Below are positions 8,546 to 18,200 of a DNA stretch of 36,516 nucleotides, one piece after another. Source of the DNA: an uncultured Bacteroidales bacterium. GTDB lineage: Bacteria; Bacteroidota; Bacteroidia; Bacteroidales; Bacteroidaceae. The first letter of the stretch is position 1, and each line of letters begins with the position of its first letter. The notes under the pieces were generated by a model. It ran no database searches. It saw only the letters and a program-made list of their open reading frames with translations, and was not told the origin of the DNA. A program made the translations under genes and the position numbers. The stretch is taken from assembly GCA_902789725.1 (NCBI GenBank), contig CADAPC010000038.1, forward strand, positions 1 through 36,516. Direction: 5' to 3'.

Positions 8546-9952
8546 CTAATTTTTCACTCTCTGCTCAATCTCCCTGTTCATCTCGTCAAGTTTTTCGTCT
8601 GTGAGAGGATACTTATAAATGAGGAATCCCACAAGGATGAGCAAACAGGCTGGAATAATACAAGTGAACCACAAAATGGCATTCTGTGCAATTTCTGAAT
8701 AGTTGGCCAACTTGGTATAGTAAGCATTTACAGGTGCGCTGATGAAGGAAGCCAAGAACACCACCACGAAGATGCTCAGCACCAGCTGCAAGCATTTGTT
8801 TGCCTTGAACTCTTGCCACATTTCGCCAAAAGAAACAGGCTTTTCGGGAGTGGTTGTGATATTTTCCCTGCACCCTGCAAAGCAAAGGAGCAGCAGTACA
8901 AAGCCCACGAGGGCGAACACGCAGGTAACGGTAAACCACGCACTTGGCTCGATGGGTAAAGCCGATGCCTCTTCGTCAAATTTGAAACCAATCATTCCCA
9001 TCACCAATGGGGTAATCCACCCGGCAATGGAGAATCCAGCCTTGAATGCCACACCTGCCAGCGCATTCACCGTAGCGGCAGGTCGGTTGCCTGTGCGGTA
9101 TTCAGCCTCAGTAATCACTTCTGGCACAAGCGCCCACATGAGCGACCCCACCAAGAGTCCCACACCCGTCATCACCTTGGCTATCTGAACAACCGTATTG
9201 CAACCTTCCACATCGAAGAACTTACCGATGGTGAACAGGACAACAAAACCTACAAGCCCAATGGCGAGGAGCGTGTAATAGAGACCCTTCTTACCCAGCA
9301 AGTTTTTCAAGACCGGGAGAGAAGGCAAGATGACAAAAGCGGGGATGGTGCCAATGGCCATAAAGGTGGCCTGGTTCCAGTCGATAGCTGTGTGGACACA
9401 CATGGCCAGGCCGATAGGGAAACCTGCCTGTACGACTATCTGACCAATGTTGGCGCACACCATACGTGTGGAAGTCAGTTTCAGCACCTCATCATTGTCG
9501 CGGGTCATACTGGCCATGATGGAGCCGTATGGGATATTCACCACCGAATAAATCATGCTCAGCACCGTATAGCTGACAGTTGCATAGACAATTTTTGCCG
9601 TCACGTCCCAAGTGGCTGCCTGAGGGAGCATCAACAAGCAGGCTGCAACAGTGAGCGGAATGCCACCATAAAGGAGGTAAGTGCGATACTTACCCAGTTT
9701 TGGGTTTCGGTTGTCGATGTAACGCCCCACCACCGGGCTCCAAAAACAGTCGATGAGTCGTACGGACAGAATCAAGCCGCTGACGAATGCGGGGTTGATT
9801 TTCAACACGGTTGTGAGGTAGAGCATCAAGTAGCATGCCACGGTTTGAAAGATGAGGTTCTGAGCCAAGTCGCCAGAGCCATAGCCGATGCGTTGCATCC
9901 AACTGAGTTTGTAGAAGCCTTTTGCTTCCTGAGCAGAATTTTCTATTGCCAT
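8546..9952 (-). CDS. xynD: GPH-family sugar:cation symporter (xylo-oligosaccharide/xyloside uptake)
   Basis: This 468-residue inner-membrane transporter of the glycoside-pentoside-hexuronide (GPH) family within the major facilitator superfamily has about twelve hydrophobic segments. It begins MAIENSAQEAKGFYKLSW followed by the family-typical RIGYGSGDLAQNLIFQ, and has the cytoplasmic loop RYIDNRNPKLGKYRTYLLYG (GPH signature, usually DxTxxxxGxxRPxxL). The open frame runs up to 10048, but those extra 32 residues overlap the promoter; 9952 gives the conserved N terminus. It is the first gene of the xylan operon, with a TAACTTTG -7 element about 50 bases upstream. P. bryantii xynD was described as a sodium:solute symporter-like membrane protein upstream of xynA and xynB, hence the symbol. 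Transport of xylo-oligosaccharides is inferred from context. Confidence 0.87.
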   Translation of the reverse strand: MAIENSAQEAKGFYKLSWMQRIGYGSGDLAQNLIFQTVACYLMLYLTTVLKINPAFVSGLILSVRLIDCFWSPVVGRYIDNRNPKLGKYRTYLLYGGIPLTVAACLLMLPQAATWDVTAKIVYATVSYTVLSMIYSVVNIPYGSIMASMTRDNDEVLKLTSTRMVCANIGQIVVQAGFPIGLAMCVHTAIDWNQATFMAIGTIPAFVILPSLPVLKNLLGKKGLYYTLLAIGLVGFVVLFTIGKFFDVEGCNTVVQIAKVMTGVGLLVGSLMWALVPEVITEAEYRTGNRPAATVNALAGVAFKAGFSIAGWITPLVMGMIGFKFDEEASALPIEPSAWFTVTCVFALVGFVLLLLCFAGCRENITTTPEKPVSFGEMWQEFKANKCLQLVLSIFVVVFLASFISAPVNAYYTKLANYSEIAQNAILWFTCIIPACLLILVGFLIYKYPLTDEKLDEMNREIEQRVKN

Positions 9953-10002
9953 TTTGTTATAGGTTTTATTTTTTAGCGAAACAAGATTGTACATTTGGGT
10001 TG

Positions 10003-10010
10003 CAAAGTTA
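10003..10010 (-). promoter_or_regulatory. Bacteroidetes -7 promoter element for the xylan operon
   Basis: The minus strand reads TAACTTTG, an exact match to the Bacteroidetes -7 consensus TAnnTTTG, about 50 bases before the symporter start codon. No clear TTTG -33 element lies at the expected 19-21 bp upstream; CAAA occurs there instead. A weak -33 would fit a promoter that needs an activator such as the hybrid two-component regulator XynR known from P. bryantii, but no regulator gene is in the window. Confidence 0.55.
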
Positions 10011-10378
10011 AGAATTTTACATTTTATCTCTTTGCACAGATGTAACAAATCCTTTTACTCTTGTTCCTTTTCCCTCAAAAAACAAAAGAAAAACCCACAA
10101 AAACCGATTCCATCGGCGAATTTTCAACCTATTCTGAACAGTTTGACTAACACATTAGCGGTGTCGTTCCTTGCCTTGGTGCAAAATTCATGTCCTCCCC
10201 TCAAAAAGAGAGTTTGAACAACTATTTAGGCAAACATGCAATTATTTGAGCACCGTTCTCCTCAAAAAATAAAAAATCTTTTATTCATCTAGCTCATAAA
10301 TAGATTATTTTATCTAAATTTGTACCACAATGTTAGATTGAGGATTTGGACCCCTCAATGTTATGGCAAAATACAAGT
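10011..10378. other. AT-rich intergenic region upstream of the xylan operon
   Basis: No convincing gene is present. The region is very AT-rich, with TAAATTTG, a perfect -7 type element on the plus strand, at 10315-10322. This element stands before the hsdR relic and may be its former promoter. An inverted repeat ATTGAGG...CCTCAAT lies at 10337-10359. If the xylan operon has an activator, its binding site is expected between about 10011 and 10100, but I see no distinct repeat there. Confidence 0.4.
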
Positions 10379-10610
10379 ATGACACAAAGCGAAGAGATAC
10401 TGGAGCAAGGGCTGATAAATATTGTACTGCATGAGGGCGATAAGTGCCTAATGGTGCTTCGCCCCTATCAGTTCTATGCTGTGGAGCAGATACTCGACTG
10501 CGTGCAGAACACTAATAAGAACGTCTACATCTGGCACACTACAGGAGCAGGTAAGACCTTGACATCATTCAAGGCGGCTCAGTTAGTGAGATTGATGGTA
10601 TCGGTAAAGC
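10379..10610 (+). pseudogene. hsdR: Type I restriction endonuclease subunit R (hsdR) relic with internal deletion
   Basis: The frame starting at 10379 reads [16 protein letters not shown], which resembles the first residues of HsdR proteins (SExxLExxLI). It then jumps directly to [15 protein letters not shown] and [21 protein letters not shown], the helicase Q-like region and Walker A motif of HsdR. In intact proteins these regions are separated by roughly 250 residues, so a large in-frame deletion is inferred. After AQLV, near 10588, the homology appears to continue in another frame (EIDGIGKA). Translation past that point is not HsdR-like. Nothing of the translocase C terminus, hsdM or hsdS is present nearby. 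This is the last trace of a lost restriction system. Confidence 0.75.
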
Positions 10611-10652
10611 AAAAGAATGTGGACGTCATGCACAACGCCCACATTCTTTTTT
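10611..10652. terminator. Strong, probably bidirectional rho-independent terminator
   Basis: A perfect 12-bp stem is formed by AAAAGAATGTGG (10611-10622) and CCACATTCTTTT (10639-10650), followed by further T on the plus strand and preceded by A residues that give a T-run on the minus strand. It lies about 100 bases downstream of the GH5-GH43 stop codon and just after the hsdR relic, so it can end transcription from both sides. Confidence 0.85.
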
Positions 10653-10748
10653 GGTCTTTCATCCTTTCACATTCCCATCAGGCAGCCGCCAGTGCCATGA
10701 CCGTTGTCAGAAATACTTTTCTCATATATGTTATGTTTCGTTTGTTGG

Positions 10749-13700
10749 TTATTCAATGACGATTTTCTTGCCGCCCACGATGTAGATGCCGGCCTTCAGC
10801 CCTTGCGTGGCTTCGGTCTGGGGCACGTTGTGGCGTAGCAGTTGTCCCGAGAGACTGTAGACGTTGACGTTGGCTTGTCCGTTGCCGGCGACGGTACTGA
10901 TGCCCGACGGCTGCATGGGCGAGTAGTCGCTGTTGTTGGTCAGGTACATGTCGTCGACCACGATGTTGCCGCTACCATTGGCCCAGAAACAGACGATATG
11001 GATGTTTTTCGTGTCGAGTTTCTGTCCGTTCTTGATCTTGGCCGTCTGCAGGTTGACCACAATCTGCTTCTTCGAGCCGAAGGCCGGCGTCTCAAAGCCG
11101 TCGCTCCAGATGCTGTTGGCCGTAAAGATGTTCAGGTGAGCATCGCAGTTCTGCGCCTGCTTCAGCTTGATGACCAGATACTTGTAGGCTGACATGTCGG
11201 CACCGTTCGGATATTCCCAGCCCATCTGTCCCCACTGTCCGGGGCAGAAGGTGTGCGTCTTCTCATTGTAGATGCCCTGAGCGAAGAGCGAAGTGTTGAT
11301 GTACTGCTTGCCGAAGGGGAAGAACGTAGAGCGCACGTTGAAGGTAGTCTGCAGTTCGTTGCCCATGGGGTCGGTGTAGGTGGCCGTCACCTGTGCCGTA
11401 CCTTCGGCCAGTCCGCGAATGGTTCCGTTCTGCATGGCAATGATGTCGGTGGCTTCCGTGCTCAGTTTGGCCTTGGCTGCCACGTTCTCCGTGTGGCCGT
11501 CGCGGTAGGTGGCCGTTATCTGCAGGGCAGCATTATTGCCCACCATGATTTCCAGGTCGTTGCTCTCCATGCTGAGCTGTTCGGCTGTCAGCATGTCGGC
11601 GCTGTAGCCTTCGAAGGTGGCAGGGTAGAAGTCGGTCTCGTTGAAGCTGTCTTCCGTCGAGAACCAGTCGAAGTCGGCATAACCCTCGCTGCCTTCCTGG
11701 GTGGCATAGCAGAACAGGCCGAAGCGGGCACCTACGAACACGGTGAGGTTGAAGCTCATCTTCGTCTCGCTGCCGATTTTGGTGTACGTCTTATTGTCGA
11801 GCGAATAGTAGAACTGCGTTTTATCGGTGCTCTTGGTGATGGTCGCACGCAGATAGACAACGCTGTCAATCTGTACAGCCTGCGTACGTTCGGCGGGGGT
11901 GAAGCTGCCAGCATCTCTGACGATGTCCTGTTGCCATACCAGTCGGCACTTGCCGTCCTTCACCTCGACGGCCAGCATAGCATAGGGGTCTTGCAGGATG
12001 CAGATGCCGGCGCGGTCGCCCTCTTGCAGCTGGCTGACATCCAGACGTACGGTGCCCTTCGAGGCTGTCGACTCCTTGTCGTGGAAGGCAAAGATGCGTT
12101 GGGTGAGCATATTGCGGGCCTGTGGCAGCTTACTGGCCGTGCCCGATGTCTTGAGTCGCAGCCAACCGGGACGCTCAAACAAGCTCCACGCTCCGTCGTC
12201 GGCATTGTGGTTCCATTGCCACTGCTGTCCGAGCGGGTAGGAGCGGAAGTTGTCGTTCGTGGGCAGGGCTTTTGCCAGAGCTTCTACGCCCGTGTCGGGT
12301 TTGGAATACGAGGCGAAGGGCTTTCCGTTGTTGCCCACGATGGGCCATTCATCTTTCCATTGCACGGGCTGCAGGTTGGGCATGCGGCCAAAGGCGCCCA
12401 AGTCTTCCTGCATGATGGTCCACCATTGTCCCGACGGGGTGTCGAAGAGGGCACCCTGATGTACGGTGTTGGGCTTGCCGTCGATGGTTTTCTCGACGAG
12501 CATCTTCTCCTCGTAGGGGCCGAACACGTTCTTCGAGCGGAACACAGCCTGTCCCGACGGCCAGCCGCCGTAGGTGGCATAGATATAGTAATAGTCGCCA
12601 ATCTTGTAGAAGTGGCAGCCTTCAAGTCCGTCCTTGTCCTTAATCACGTTCTGCTCGCGAATGTAGTTGAAGTCTTCATCGAGCTCGCATATCTGGATGT
12701 TTCCGATGCCGCAGGCCACGTAGACCTTGCCATTGTCGAAGAGCATGCCCGGGTCATAGTAGCTGCGGGCCAGCTTGCGCTGCTCCCACTTACCCTCAGG
12801 ATCGGTAGCTGTGAGCAGCCATCCGCCGGCATCGTTGCCGTTGATGAGAATGTGGAACTTTCCATTATGATATTTCATTGAGCAGGCCCACATACCGGCT
12901 GCATAGGCATTCTGATTATTGAGTAGGCTGTAGCGGTCGGCCGTCGAGAGTTCGGCCAGCGGCTGTGCGCAGTATTCCCAGTTAACGAGGTCCTTCGACT
13001 TGACGATGGTGGCGCCGGGGAAGTGGTGCATCGTGGTGCTCACCATATAATAGGTATCGTCCACGCGAATCACGTCGGGGTCGGGGAAGTCGGCATAAAT
13101 CACGGGGTTCTTGTATCGGCCGTTGCCTAGGTCGCTCATCGACAGGTTCTTGAAGTCGGCGTGTGGCCAGTCCTGTTTGTAGTATTCGGCATACCAGTCC
13201 ATGCAGGCCTTGCCGCAAGCCTCTTCGTAGCCGCCGAAGGCAGGCACCACCTTCTTCTTCTCCAGCAGCGTGTCGACGTCGATGAGGCAGCTTGTGCCCG
13301 ACAGCGTCATCGAGATGTTGCCATAGTGGTCGAGCATGGCCTTAAAGGCTTTGCCCCATTTCGAGGTAGAGCCAGTGGCCCATGTGCCGTAGTTCGACTC
13401 TACCCAGTCGCCGTGCTCGTTGTAGTGGCCCGTTCCCGGCTTCTTCGGGCTCCAGTCCACCTCGGTAATGATGATGGGGTTCGTGTCTACTACAGGCACT
13501 TGCTTATGAAACTGGTTGATTTTGTTCTCGGGGCTGGGCGTGTCGTCGCTGCATCCGTACCATCCGCAGTAGTCGTGAACGGCATAACCGATGTTGTAGC
13601 CCTCAATAGGATAGGTGGCATAGCTCTGATAGTTGGCCTGCCAGCCCGTGCCCGGCACCCAGATGATGCCCGTAAAGCCGTTGGCACGAATCTTGTCGAC

Positions 13701-14360
13701 GATGGGCTGGAAGTAGTCGTGCAGCGCCTTGACATCCTCCTGTCCGTCGGCATTCTTCAGGTTTACGGGCTCGTTGGCCAGCTCAATGCTGATTTGTCCG
13801 GCATGCTTCTTGATAGAGTCGTTCCTCGAGAAGAGATCCCAGACGGTCATCAGGTAGTTTTGATAGTAGTCGCCCACCTTCAGGTCGCCAGGGCAAACGC
13901 CGGGAGGACGCACCACGACATACATGCCGTGGTTCATGGCTTTCTGGGCGATAGGGTAGTAGAGTGTGCGCAGATAGGTGTTCAGCCGGCCGGCGCTGAA
14001 GCGCGAAATGTCGGCCTCGCCGTTCTCCTTGCCGTCGCTCTGCTTGTTGGGGTCGTTGGTCCAGGCAGGGTCCATGTGCAGTCGGAACACGTTGCACTTA
14101 GCCTCCTCAAGGCCTACGAACAGTTTCTCGAAGTATTCGATGCAGCGAAGTCGTCCGGCATTGTCGTAGCTCCATCCCCATCTTCCGTTGTTAAACCAGG
14201 CACTCGGGGTGTCCATTACGCCATGCAGCACTACGTGGTTGCCGTGGGTGTCGGCCAGCCATTTGCCTTCTGTGTGCAGGTTGGGAAGCGGCTTCACGCC
14301 TTGTGCTCCCACGTTCAGGGCTGCCATGATCAGGGCGGCAGCCAACAGTTTTCTGATCAT
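10749..14360 (-). CDS. Secreted bifunctional GH5-GH43 hemicellulase with Ig-like, CBM-like and T9SS sorting domains
   Basis: This 1203-residue multidomain enzyme has a signal peptide at 1-20 ([20 protein letters not shown]). The GH5 domain covers about 30-400: acid/base E197 in IELANEPV and probable nucleophile E300 in [11 protein letters not shown]43 domain covers about 415-690: base D427 in [17 protein letters not shown], pKa modulator D536 in [12 protein letters not shown], and acid E580 in [16 protein letters not shown] concanavalin-like GH43 C-terminal domain follows (about 700-915), then a BIG2-type Ig domain, a beta-sandwich domain that may bind glycan ([14 protein letters not shown]), and a tail ending [12 protein letters not shown]...[13 protein letters not shown], a good T9SS type A sorting signal. 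A single polypeptide could thus cut a beta-mannan or xylan backbone and remove side chains or xylose. The gene is visibly more GC-rich than the neighbouring xylan operon. The linkage specificity of the GH5 part is unknown. Confidence 0.9.
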   Translation of the reverse strand: MIRKLLAAALIMAALNVGAQGVKPLPNLHTEGKWLADTHGNHVVLHGVMDTPSAWFNNGRWGWSYDNAGRLRCIEYFEKLFVGLEEAKCNVFRLHMDPAWTNDPNKQSDGKENGEADISRFSAGRLNTYLRTLYYPIAQKAMNHGMYVVVRPPGVCPGDLKVGDYYQNYLMTVWDLFSRNDSIKKHAGQISIELANEPVNLKNADGQEDVKALHDYFQPIVDKIRANGFTGIIWVPGTGWQANYQSYATYPIEGYNIGYAVHDYCGWYGCSDDTPSPENKINQFHKQVPVVDTNPIIITEVDWSPKKPGTGHYNEHGDWVESNYGTWATGSTSKWGKAFKAMLDHYGNISMTLSGTSCLIDVDTLLEKKKVVPAFGGYEEACGKACMDWYAEYYKQDWPHADFKNLSMSDLGNGRYKNPVIYADFPDPDVIRVDDTYYMVSTTMHHFPGATIVKSKDLVNWEYCAQPLAELSTADRYSLLNNQNAYAAGMWACSMKYHNGKFHILINGNDAGGWLLTATDPEGKWEQRKLARSYYDPGMLFDNGKVYVACGIGNIQICELDEDFNYIREQNVIKDKDGLEGCHFYKIGDYYYIYATYGGWPSGQAVFRSKNVFGPYEEKMLVEKTIDGKPNTVHQGALFDTPSGQWWTIMQEDLGAFGRMPNLQPVQWKDEWPIVGNNGKPFASYSKPDTGVEALAKALPTNDNFRSYPLGQQWQWNHNADDGAWSLFERPGWLRLKTSGTASKLPQARNMLTQRIFAFHDKESTASKGTVRLDVSQLQEGDRAGICILQDPYAMLAVEVKDGKCRLVWQQDIVRDAGSFTPAERTQAVQIDSVVYLRATITKSTDKTQFYYSLDNKTYTKIGSETKMSFNLTVFVGARFGLFCYATQEGSEGYADFDWFSTEDSFNETDFYPATFEGYSADMLTAEQLSMESNDLEIMVGNNAALQITATYRDGHTENVAAKAKLSTEATDIIAMQNGTIRGLAEGTAQVTATYTDPMGNELQTTFNVRSTFFPFGKQYINTSLFAQGIYNEKTHTFCPGQWGQMGWEYPNGADMSAYKYLVIKLKQAQNCDAHLNIFTANSIWSDGFETPAFGSKKQIVVNLQTAKIKNGQKLDTKNIHIVCFWANGSGNIVVDDMYLTNNSDYSPMQPSGISTVAGNGQANVNVYSLSGQLLRHNVPQTEATQGLKAGIYIVGGKKIVIE

Positions 14361-14399
14361 TGTTTCTTTAGGTTATTTTGCTTGTATAAAAGATTGGCG

Positions 14400-14407
14400 C
14401 AAAGGTA
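14400..14407 (-). promoter_or_regulatory. -7 promoter element of the GH5-GH43 gene
   Basis: The minus strand reads TACCTTTG, an exact TAnnTTTG match, about 40 bases upstream of the ATG at 14360. A TTTG at 14433-14436 lies 25 bp further up, longer than the usual 19-21 bp spacing, so the -33 element is uncertain. Confidence 0.55.
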
Positions 14408-14446
14408 CGAAAAAGTTGTAAATAGTACACTACAAAATGTTTCAGA

Positions 14447-14581
14447 CTATTGTTGATATGTTGCAATAAGCTGGCAAAAACCCTTGTCATGCCTGCAAAA
14501 CCATGATTTCGTAAAGACCAACGTGGCAGGCACCAACGCCGTCAATGCCATTTCTGTTATGACTTTTCTTGCAGATTTCAT
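14447..14581 (-). CDS. Possible 44-residue ORF with signal-like N terminus, perhaps a truncated secreted-protein gene
   Basis: The minus strand from 14581 reads MKSARKVITEMALTALVPAT, then LVFTKSWFCRHDKGF, and ends in TAG at 14447. The basic start followed by a hydrophobic stretch resembles the beginning of an exported Bacteroidetes protein, but the rest is too short for a mature domain. A TACCTTTG -7 element at 14587-14594 lies only five bases before the ATG, so any transcript would be nearly leaderless. It may be the promoter and signal-peptide stub of a gene lost by deletion. It could equally be chance; there is no homology I recognise. Confidence 0.25.
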   Translation of the reverse strand: MKSARKVITEMALTALVPATLVFTKSWFCRHDKGFCQLIATYQQ

Positions 14582-14586
14582 TGGTG

Positions 14587-14594
14587 CAAAGGTA
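14587..14594 (-). promoter_or_regulatory. Orphan -7 promoter element
   Basis: The minus strand reads TACCTTTG, embedded in GGTACGAA-type context identical to the element at 14400 (both have CAAAGGTACGAA on the plus strand). A TTTG lies 24 bp upstream at 14619-14622. It would drive only the small ORF at 14447-14581, or act as a second, distal promoter for the GH5-GH43 gene. Confidence 0.4.
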
Positions 14595-14825
14595 CGAACT
14601 TTTTCTTAAATTGGCTATCAAATGCAAGAAACTTCGTGCTTGAAAATACTCCTTTTTTATATTTTTCCTTTCCACACGCGAAGCTTAACACACTCGCCCC
14701 TCAGCCCTTCTTCTCATTCTCTCCTGCGATTTGTGATCTCTCACGAACCGTTGGTTCGCCGCAAGCAGTTCGTGGGAACATCGATTTCCATAGCAAGCTA
14801 CTCAGCTCCTGGCTACGCTCTAAGG

Positions 14826-14854
14826 TTCGTGCGATTGGCTACGCCGAGCTAACG
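14826..14854 (+). repeat. Dispersed 29-bp repeat, copy 1
   Basis: The segment starts TTCGTGCGATTGGCTACGCC and ends GAGCTAACG. It matches 36395-36423 at 28 of 29 positions (C/A difference at the seventh base). Both copies lie in non-coding DNA rich in TTCGTG/CACGAA words, so they appear to belong to a family of intergenic repeats in this genome. Confidence 0.8.
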
Positions 14855-14876
14855 CAGCATGCATCTACAGGTCATT

Positions 14877-15104
14877 TCAACTTGCGAAACTCTTGAATAA
14901 GGTTATCATGATTTGGTAAACCTCAATACGTCCATATCCCATCCAACTTAAAATTACTTTACCTAAACTTTTTCTCCCATAGTTGTTCGATAGTTGAGGT
15001 ACTCGCTTGTCACCATACGGGTACTCCGCCCCCACTTCTTGCTGGTGTCGGATCTTGATGCGGTTCATCTCAGTTATTATCAACTCAAAACTTGCCTTAT
15101 TCAA
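14877..15104 (-). pseudogene. 75-residue ORF of unknown function, possibly a gene fragment
   Basis: The frame reads MNKASFELIITEMNRIKIRH, then QQEVGAEYPYGDKRVPQLS and NNYGRKSLGKVILSW. Composition looks protein-like (charged, few rare residues), and the middle part vaguely recalls the N-terminal domain of DUF1016-type PDDEXK proteins (AEYGxxxxxxLSxxxG), but the match is too weak to assign. It has no promoter motif that I can see and sits in repeat-bearing DNA, so a fragment of a lost gene is the best guess. It could also be non-coding. Confidence 0.25.
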
Positions 15105-15242
15105 TAAAATCCCTTCTTCAAGTATTTCCAGAATTTAAATATCAAAAGTGCATAAGTGCTGATTTCATGCAGAGTTTCAACTTTTCGGAGCAAATTGTTC
15201 ACATTTTCACTTCGGCTGACTTAAAAAACGAAAAATATTATC

Positions 15243-15250
15243 TAAATTTG
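15243..15250 (+). promoter_or_regulatory. -7 promoter element of dnaE
   Basis: TAAATTTG matches TAnnTTTG exactly and lies 18 bases before the dnaE ATG at 15269, giving a leader of roughly 10-15 bases. No TTTG at the standard -33 distance is seen. The position supports the choice of 15269 over the longer open frame. Confidence 0.6.
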
Positions 15251-15268
15251 CATGTAAAATTCGAAACG

Positions 15269-18200
15269 ATGGAAGATTTTGTTCATTTACACGTTCATAC
15301 ACAATACAGCATCCTGGATGGGCAGGCCGCTATCCCCAAACTGGTGGACAAGGCCATGAAAAATGGGATGAGGGGCATGGCTGTGACCGACCACGGCAAC
15401 ATGTTCGGCATCAAGGAATTTTTCAATTATTGCAACAAGGTGAACAAGGGAAAGGCTGAGGAGGAGAAGTTCAAGCCCATTTTCGGTTGCGAGGTCTATT
15501 GCGCCCGACGCGACCTGCACTCGAAGGAGAACAACAACATCGACAAGAGCGGTTGGCACCTGATTCTGTTGGCAAAGAACGAGGTGGGCTACCACAACCT
15601 GGTGAAGATAGTGAGCGAGGCATGGGTGGATGGGTATTACCATCGTCCGCGCACAGACCATCAGGCCATTGAGCGGCACCATGAAGGACTGATTGCCTCG
15701 TCGGCTTGTTTGGCAGGTGAAATTCCGAGGTACATAAAGAACGGGCAGATTGCAGAGGCGGAGAAATCGATTGAGTGGTTCAAGAGCGTGTTTGGAGAGG
15801 ATTTCTACATAGAACTGATGCGGCATGAGGTGAAAGACCCCATGCAACGGGCCAACCGCGAAACGTATAAGGAGCAGAAAGCCATTGAGCCCACACTGAT
15901 AGAACTGGCGCGAAAGCATGGGGTGAAGCTCATTTGCACCAACGACTCGCACTTTGTAGATGAGGAGAATGCCGAAGCCCACGACCGCCTGCTTTGCCTC
16001 TCGACGGGCAAGGATCTGGACGACCCGAACAGGATGCTGTACAGCAAGCAGGAGTGGTTCAAGACGCGCGAGGAGATGAACGAGGTGTTTAAGGACATGC
16101 CGGAGGCGTTGAGCAACACCATCGAAATTTTGGACAAGGTGGAGACTTACTCCATCGACCATGCACCCATCATGCCCTTCTTCGCCATTCCCGAAACGTT
16201 TGGCACGGAGCAGGAGTGGCGCGAGAAGTTTACCGACGAGGACATTTTTAACGAATTCACTCGCGACGAGAATGGGCAGGTGGTGCTTTCGCAGGAGGAG
16301 GCTGAGAAGAAAATCAAGAAGCTGGGGGGAATTGACAAGTTGTACCGCATCAAGTTTGAGGCTGACTACCTGAAGCAAATCACCTACGAGGGGGCGAAGC
16401 GGCTCTATGGCGACCCGATACCTGAGAGTGTGAAGACGCAGCTCGATTTTGAGCTGCACGTGATGAAGACCATGGGTTTTCCTGGCTACTTCCTGATTGT
16501 GCAGGACTTCATCAACTCAGCTCGCAAAGAGTTGGGCGTGTGGGTGGGACCCGGACGTGGTTCGGCAGCCGGAAGTGCTGTGGCTTATTGCTTGGGCATT
16601 ACCAAAATAGACCCCATCAAATACGACTTGCTGTTTGAGCGTTTCCTGAACCCTGACCGCATTTCTCTGCCTGATATTGATACCGACTTTGATGACGACG
16701 GGCGCGGCAAGGTGCTGCAATGGGTGACGGAGAAGTATGGGGCAGAGAAGGTGGCGCACATCATCACCTACGGCACCATGGCAACGAAGCTGGCCATTAA
16801 GGACGTGGCGCGTGTGCAAAAGGTGCCCTTGGCTACGGTGAATGCGCTTTGCAAGGCCATTCCCGACCGATTGCCCAACGGGAAGAAGATGAATTTGGCC
16901 AATGCCATTGAGTGTGTGCCAGAGTTGAAGGATGCTGCCACGTCGCCCGACCCGCTGCTGCGCGACACCATGCGCTTTGCACAGATGCTGGAGAACAATG
17001 TGCGCAACACGGGTGTGCACGCTTGTGGCACCATCATCTGCCGCGATGCCATTGACGATTGGGTGCCGGTGAGCACTGCCGACGACAAGGAGACGGGCGA
17101 GAAATTGCGATGCACCCAGTATGATGGGCATGTGATTGAGGAGACGGGACTCATCAAAATGGACTTCCTGGGCCTGAAAACCTTGTCGCAGCTGAAAGAG
17201 GCAGTAGCAAACATCAAGGAGAGTTTGAATATTGACATTGACGTGGACCACTTCGACATTACCGATGCTGCCACCTATCAACTGTATTGCGATGGACGAA
17301 CGGTGGGCACGTTCCAGTTTGAGTCGGCAGGCATGCAGAAGTATCTGCGCGAATTGCAACCCACGGTGTTTGAGGATCTCATTGCCATGAATGCCCTCTA
17401 TCGCCCAGGGCCTATGGATTACATTCCAGACTTCATCGACCGAAAGCAAGGCCGAAAACCCATCGAATACGATATTCCGTGCATGGAGAAATACCTCAAG
17501 GACACGTATGGCATCACTGTCTATCAGGAGCAAGTCATGCTGCTTTCAAGGCAGCTGGCCGATTTCACCCGAGGCGAGAGCGATGCTCTGCGTAAGGCGA
17601 TGGGTAAGAAGAAGAAAGACATTGTCGATGCCATGAAGCCCAAATTCATTGAGGGGGGCAAGAAGAACGGGCACGACCCTAAGGTGCTGGACAAGATTTG
17701 GGGCGACTGGGAGAAGTTTGCGTCATACGCCTTCAACAAGTCGCATGCCACATGCTATTCGTGGGTGGCCTACCAGACGGCCTTTCTGAAAGCTAATTTC
17801 CCTGCTCAATTTATGGCGGCAGTGATGAGCCGATCGCTTGACAACATTACGGAAATCAGGAAACTGATGGATGAATGTAAGGCGATGGGCATCAACACGC
17901 TGGGTCCCGATGTGAACGAGTCGCGCCATAAGTTTTCGGTAAACTTCGAAGGCGACATCCGCTTTGGCATGGGTGCTGTCAAGGGGGTGGGAGAATCGGC
18001 AGTGCAAGCCGTGATTGAGGAGCGTGAGAAGAATGGACCCTACAAGACGTGCTTTGACTTCTTCGAGCGGGTGAATCTGTCGCAATGCAACAAAAAGAAT
18101 ATAGAGAACCTGATTGTGTCGGGGGCTTTCGACTGCTTCAAGGAGGTGACACGCGAAACGTTCTTTGCCTCGGGAGGAAAGGCTGGCGAAACGTTCCTGG

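Larger units (their letters stand above)
14598..15242. other. Intergenic region with decayed sequence between GH5-GH43 and dnaE
   Basis: No clear functional gene is present. The part 14740-14860 contains inverted TTCGTG/CACGAA words and a 29-bp segment (14826-14854) repeated near the end of the window. A 75-residue open frame on the minus strand (14877-15104; it contains EYPYGDKRVPQLSNNYGRK) is described separately. The long open frame in phase with dnaE that begins at 15092 is upstream read-through; its residues are not PolC/DnaE-like. Confidence 0.5.

Noticed and set aside
11253..12881. Long open frame of 542 codons on the plus strand opposite the GH5-GH43 gene
   Set aside because: It is antisense to a gene with clear catalytic motifs, has no recognisable domain, and reflects the codon bias of the GC-rich opposite strand. 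The same applies to 13161-14456.
15092..15268. Longer N terminus of DnaE
   Set aside because: The residues are not family-like and a -7 promoter element stands at 15243-15250; the PHP domain begins right after 15269.
16517..17533. Open frame of 338 codons antisense to dnaE
   Set aside because: It lies opposite the polymerase active site region; no motif, promoter or start signal supports it.
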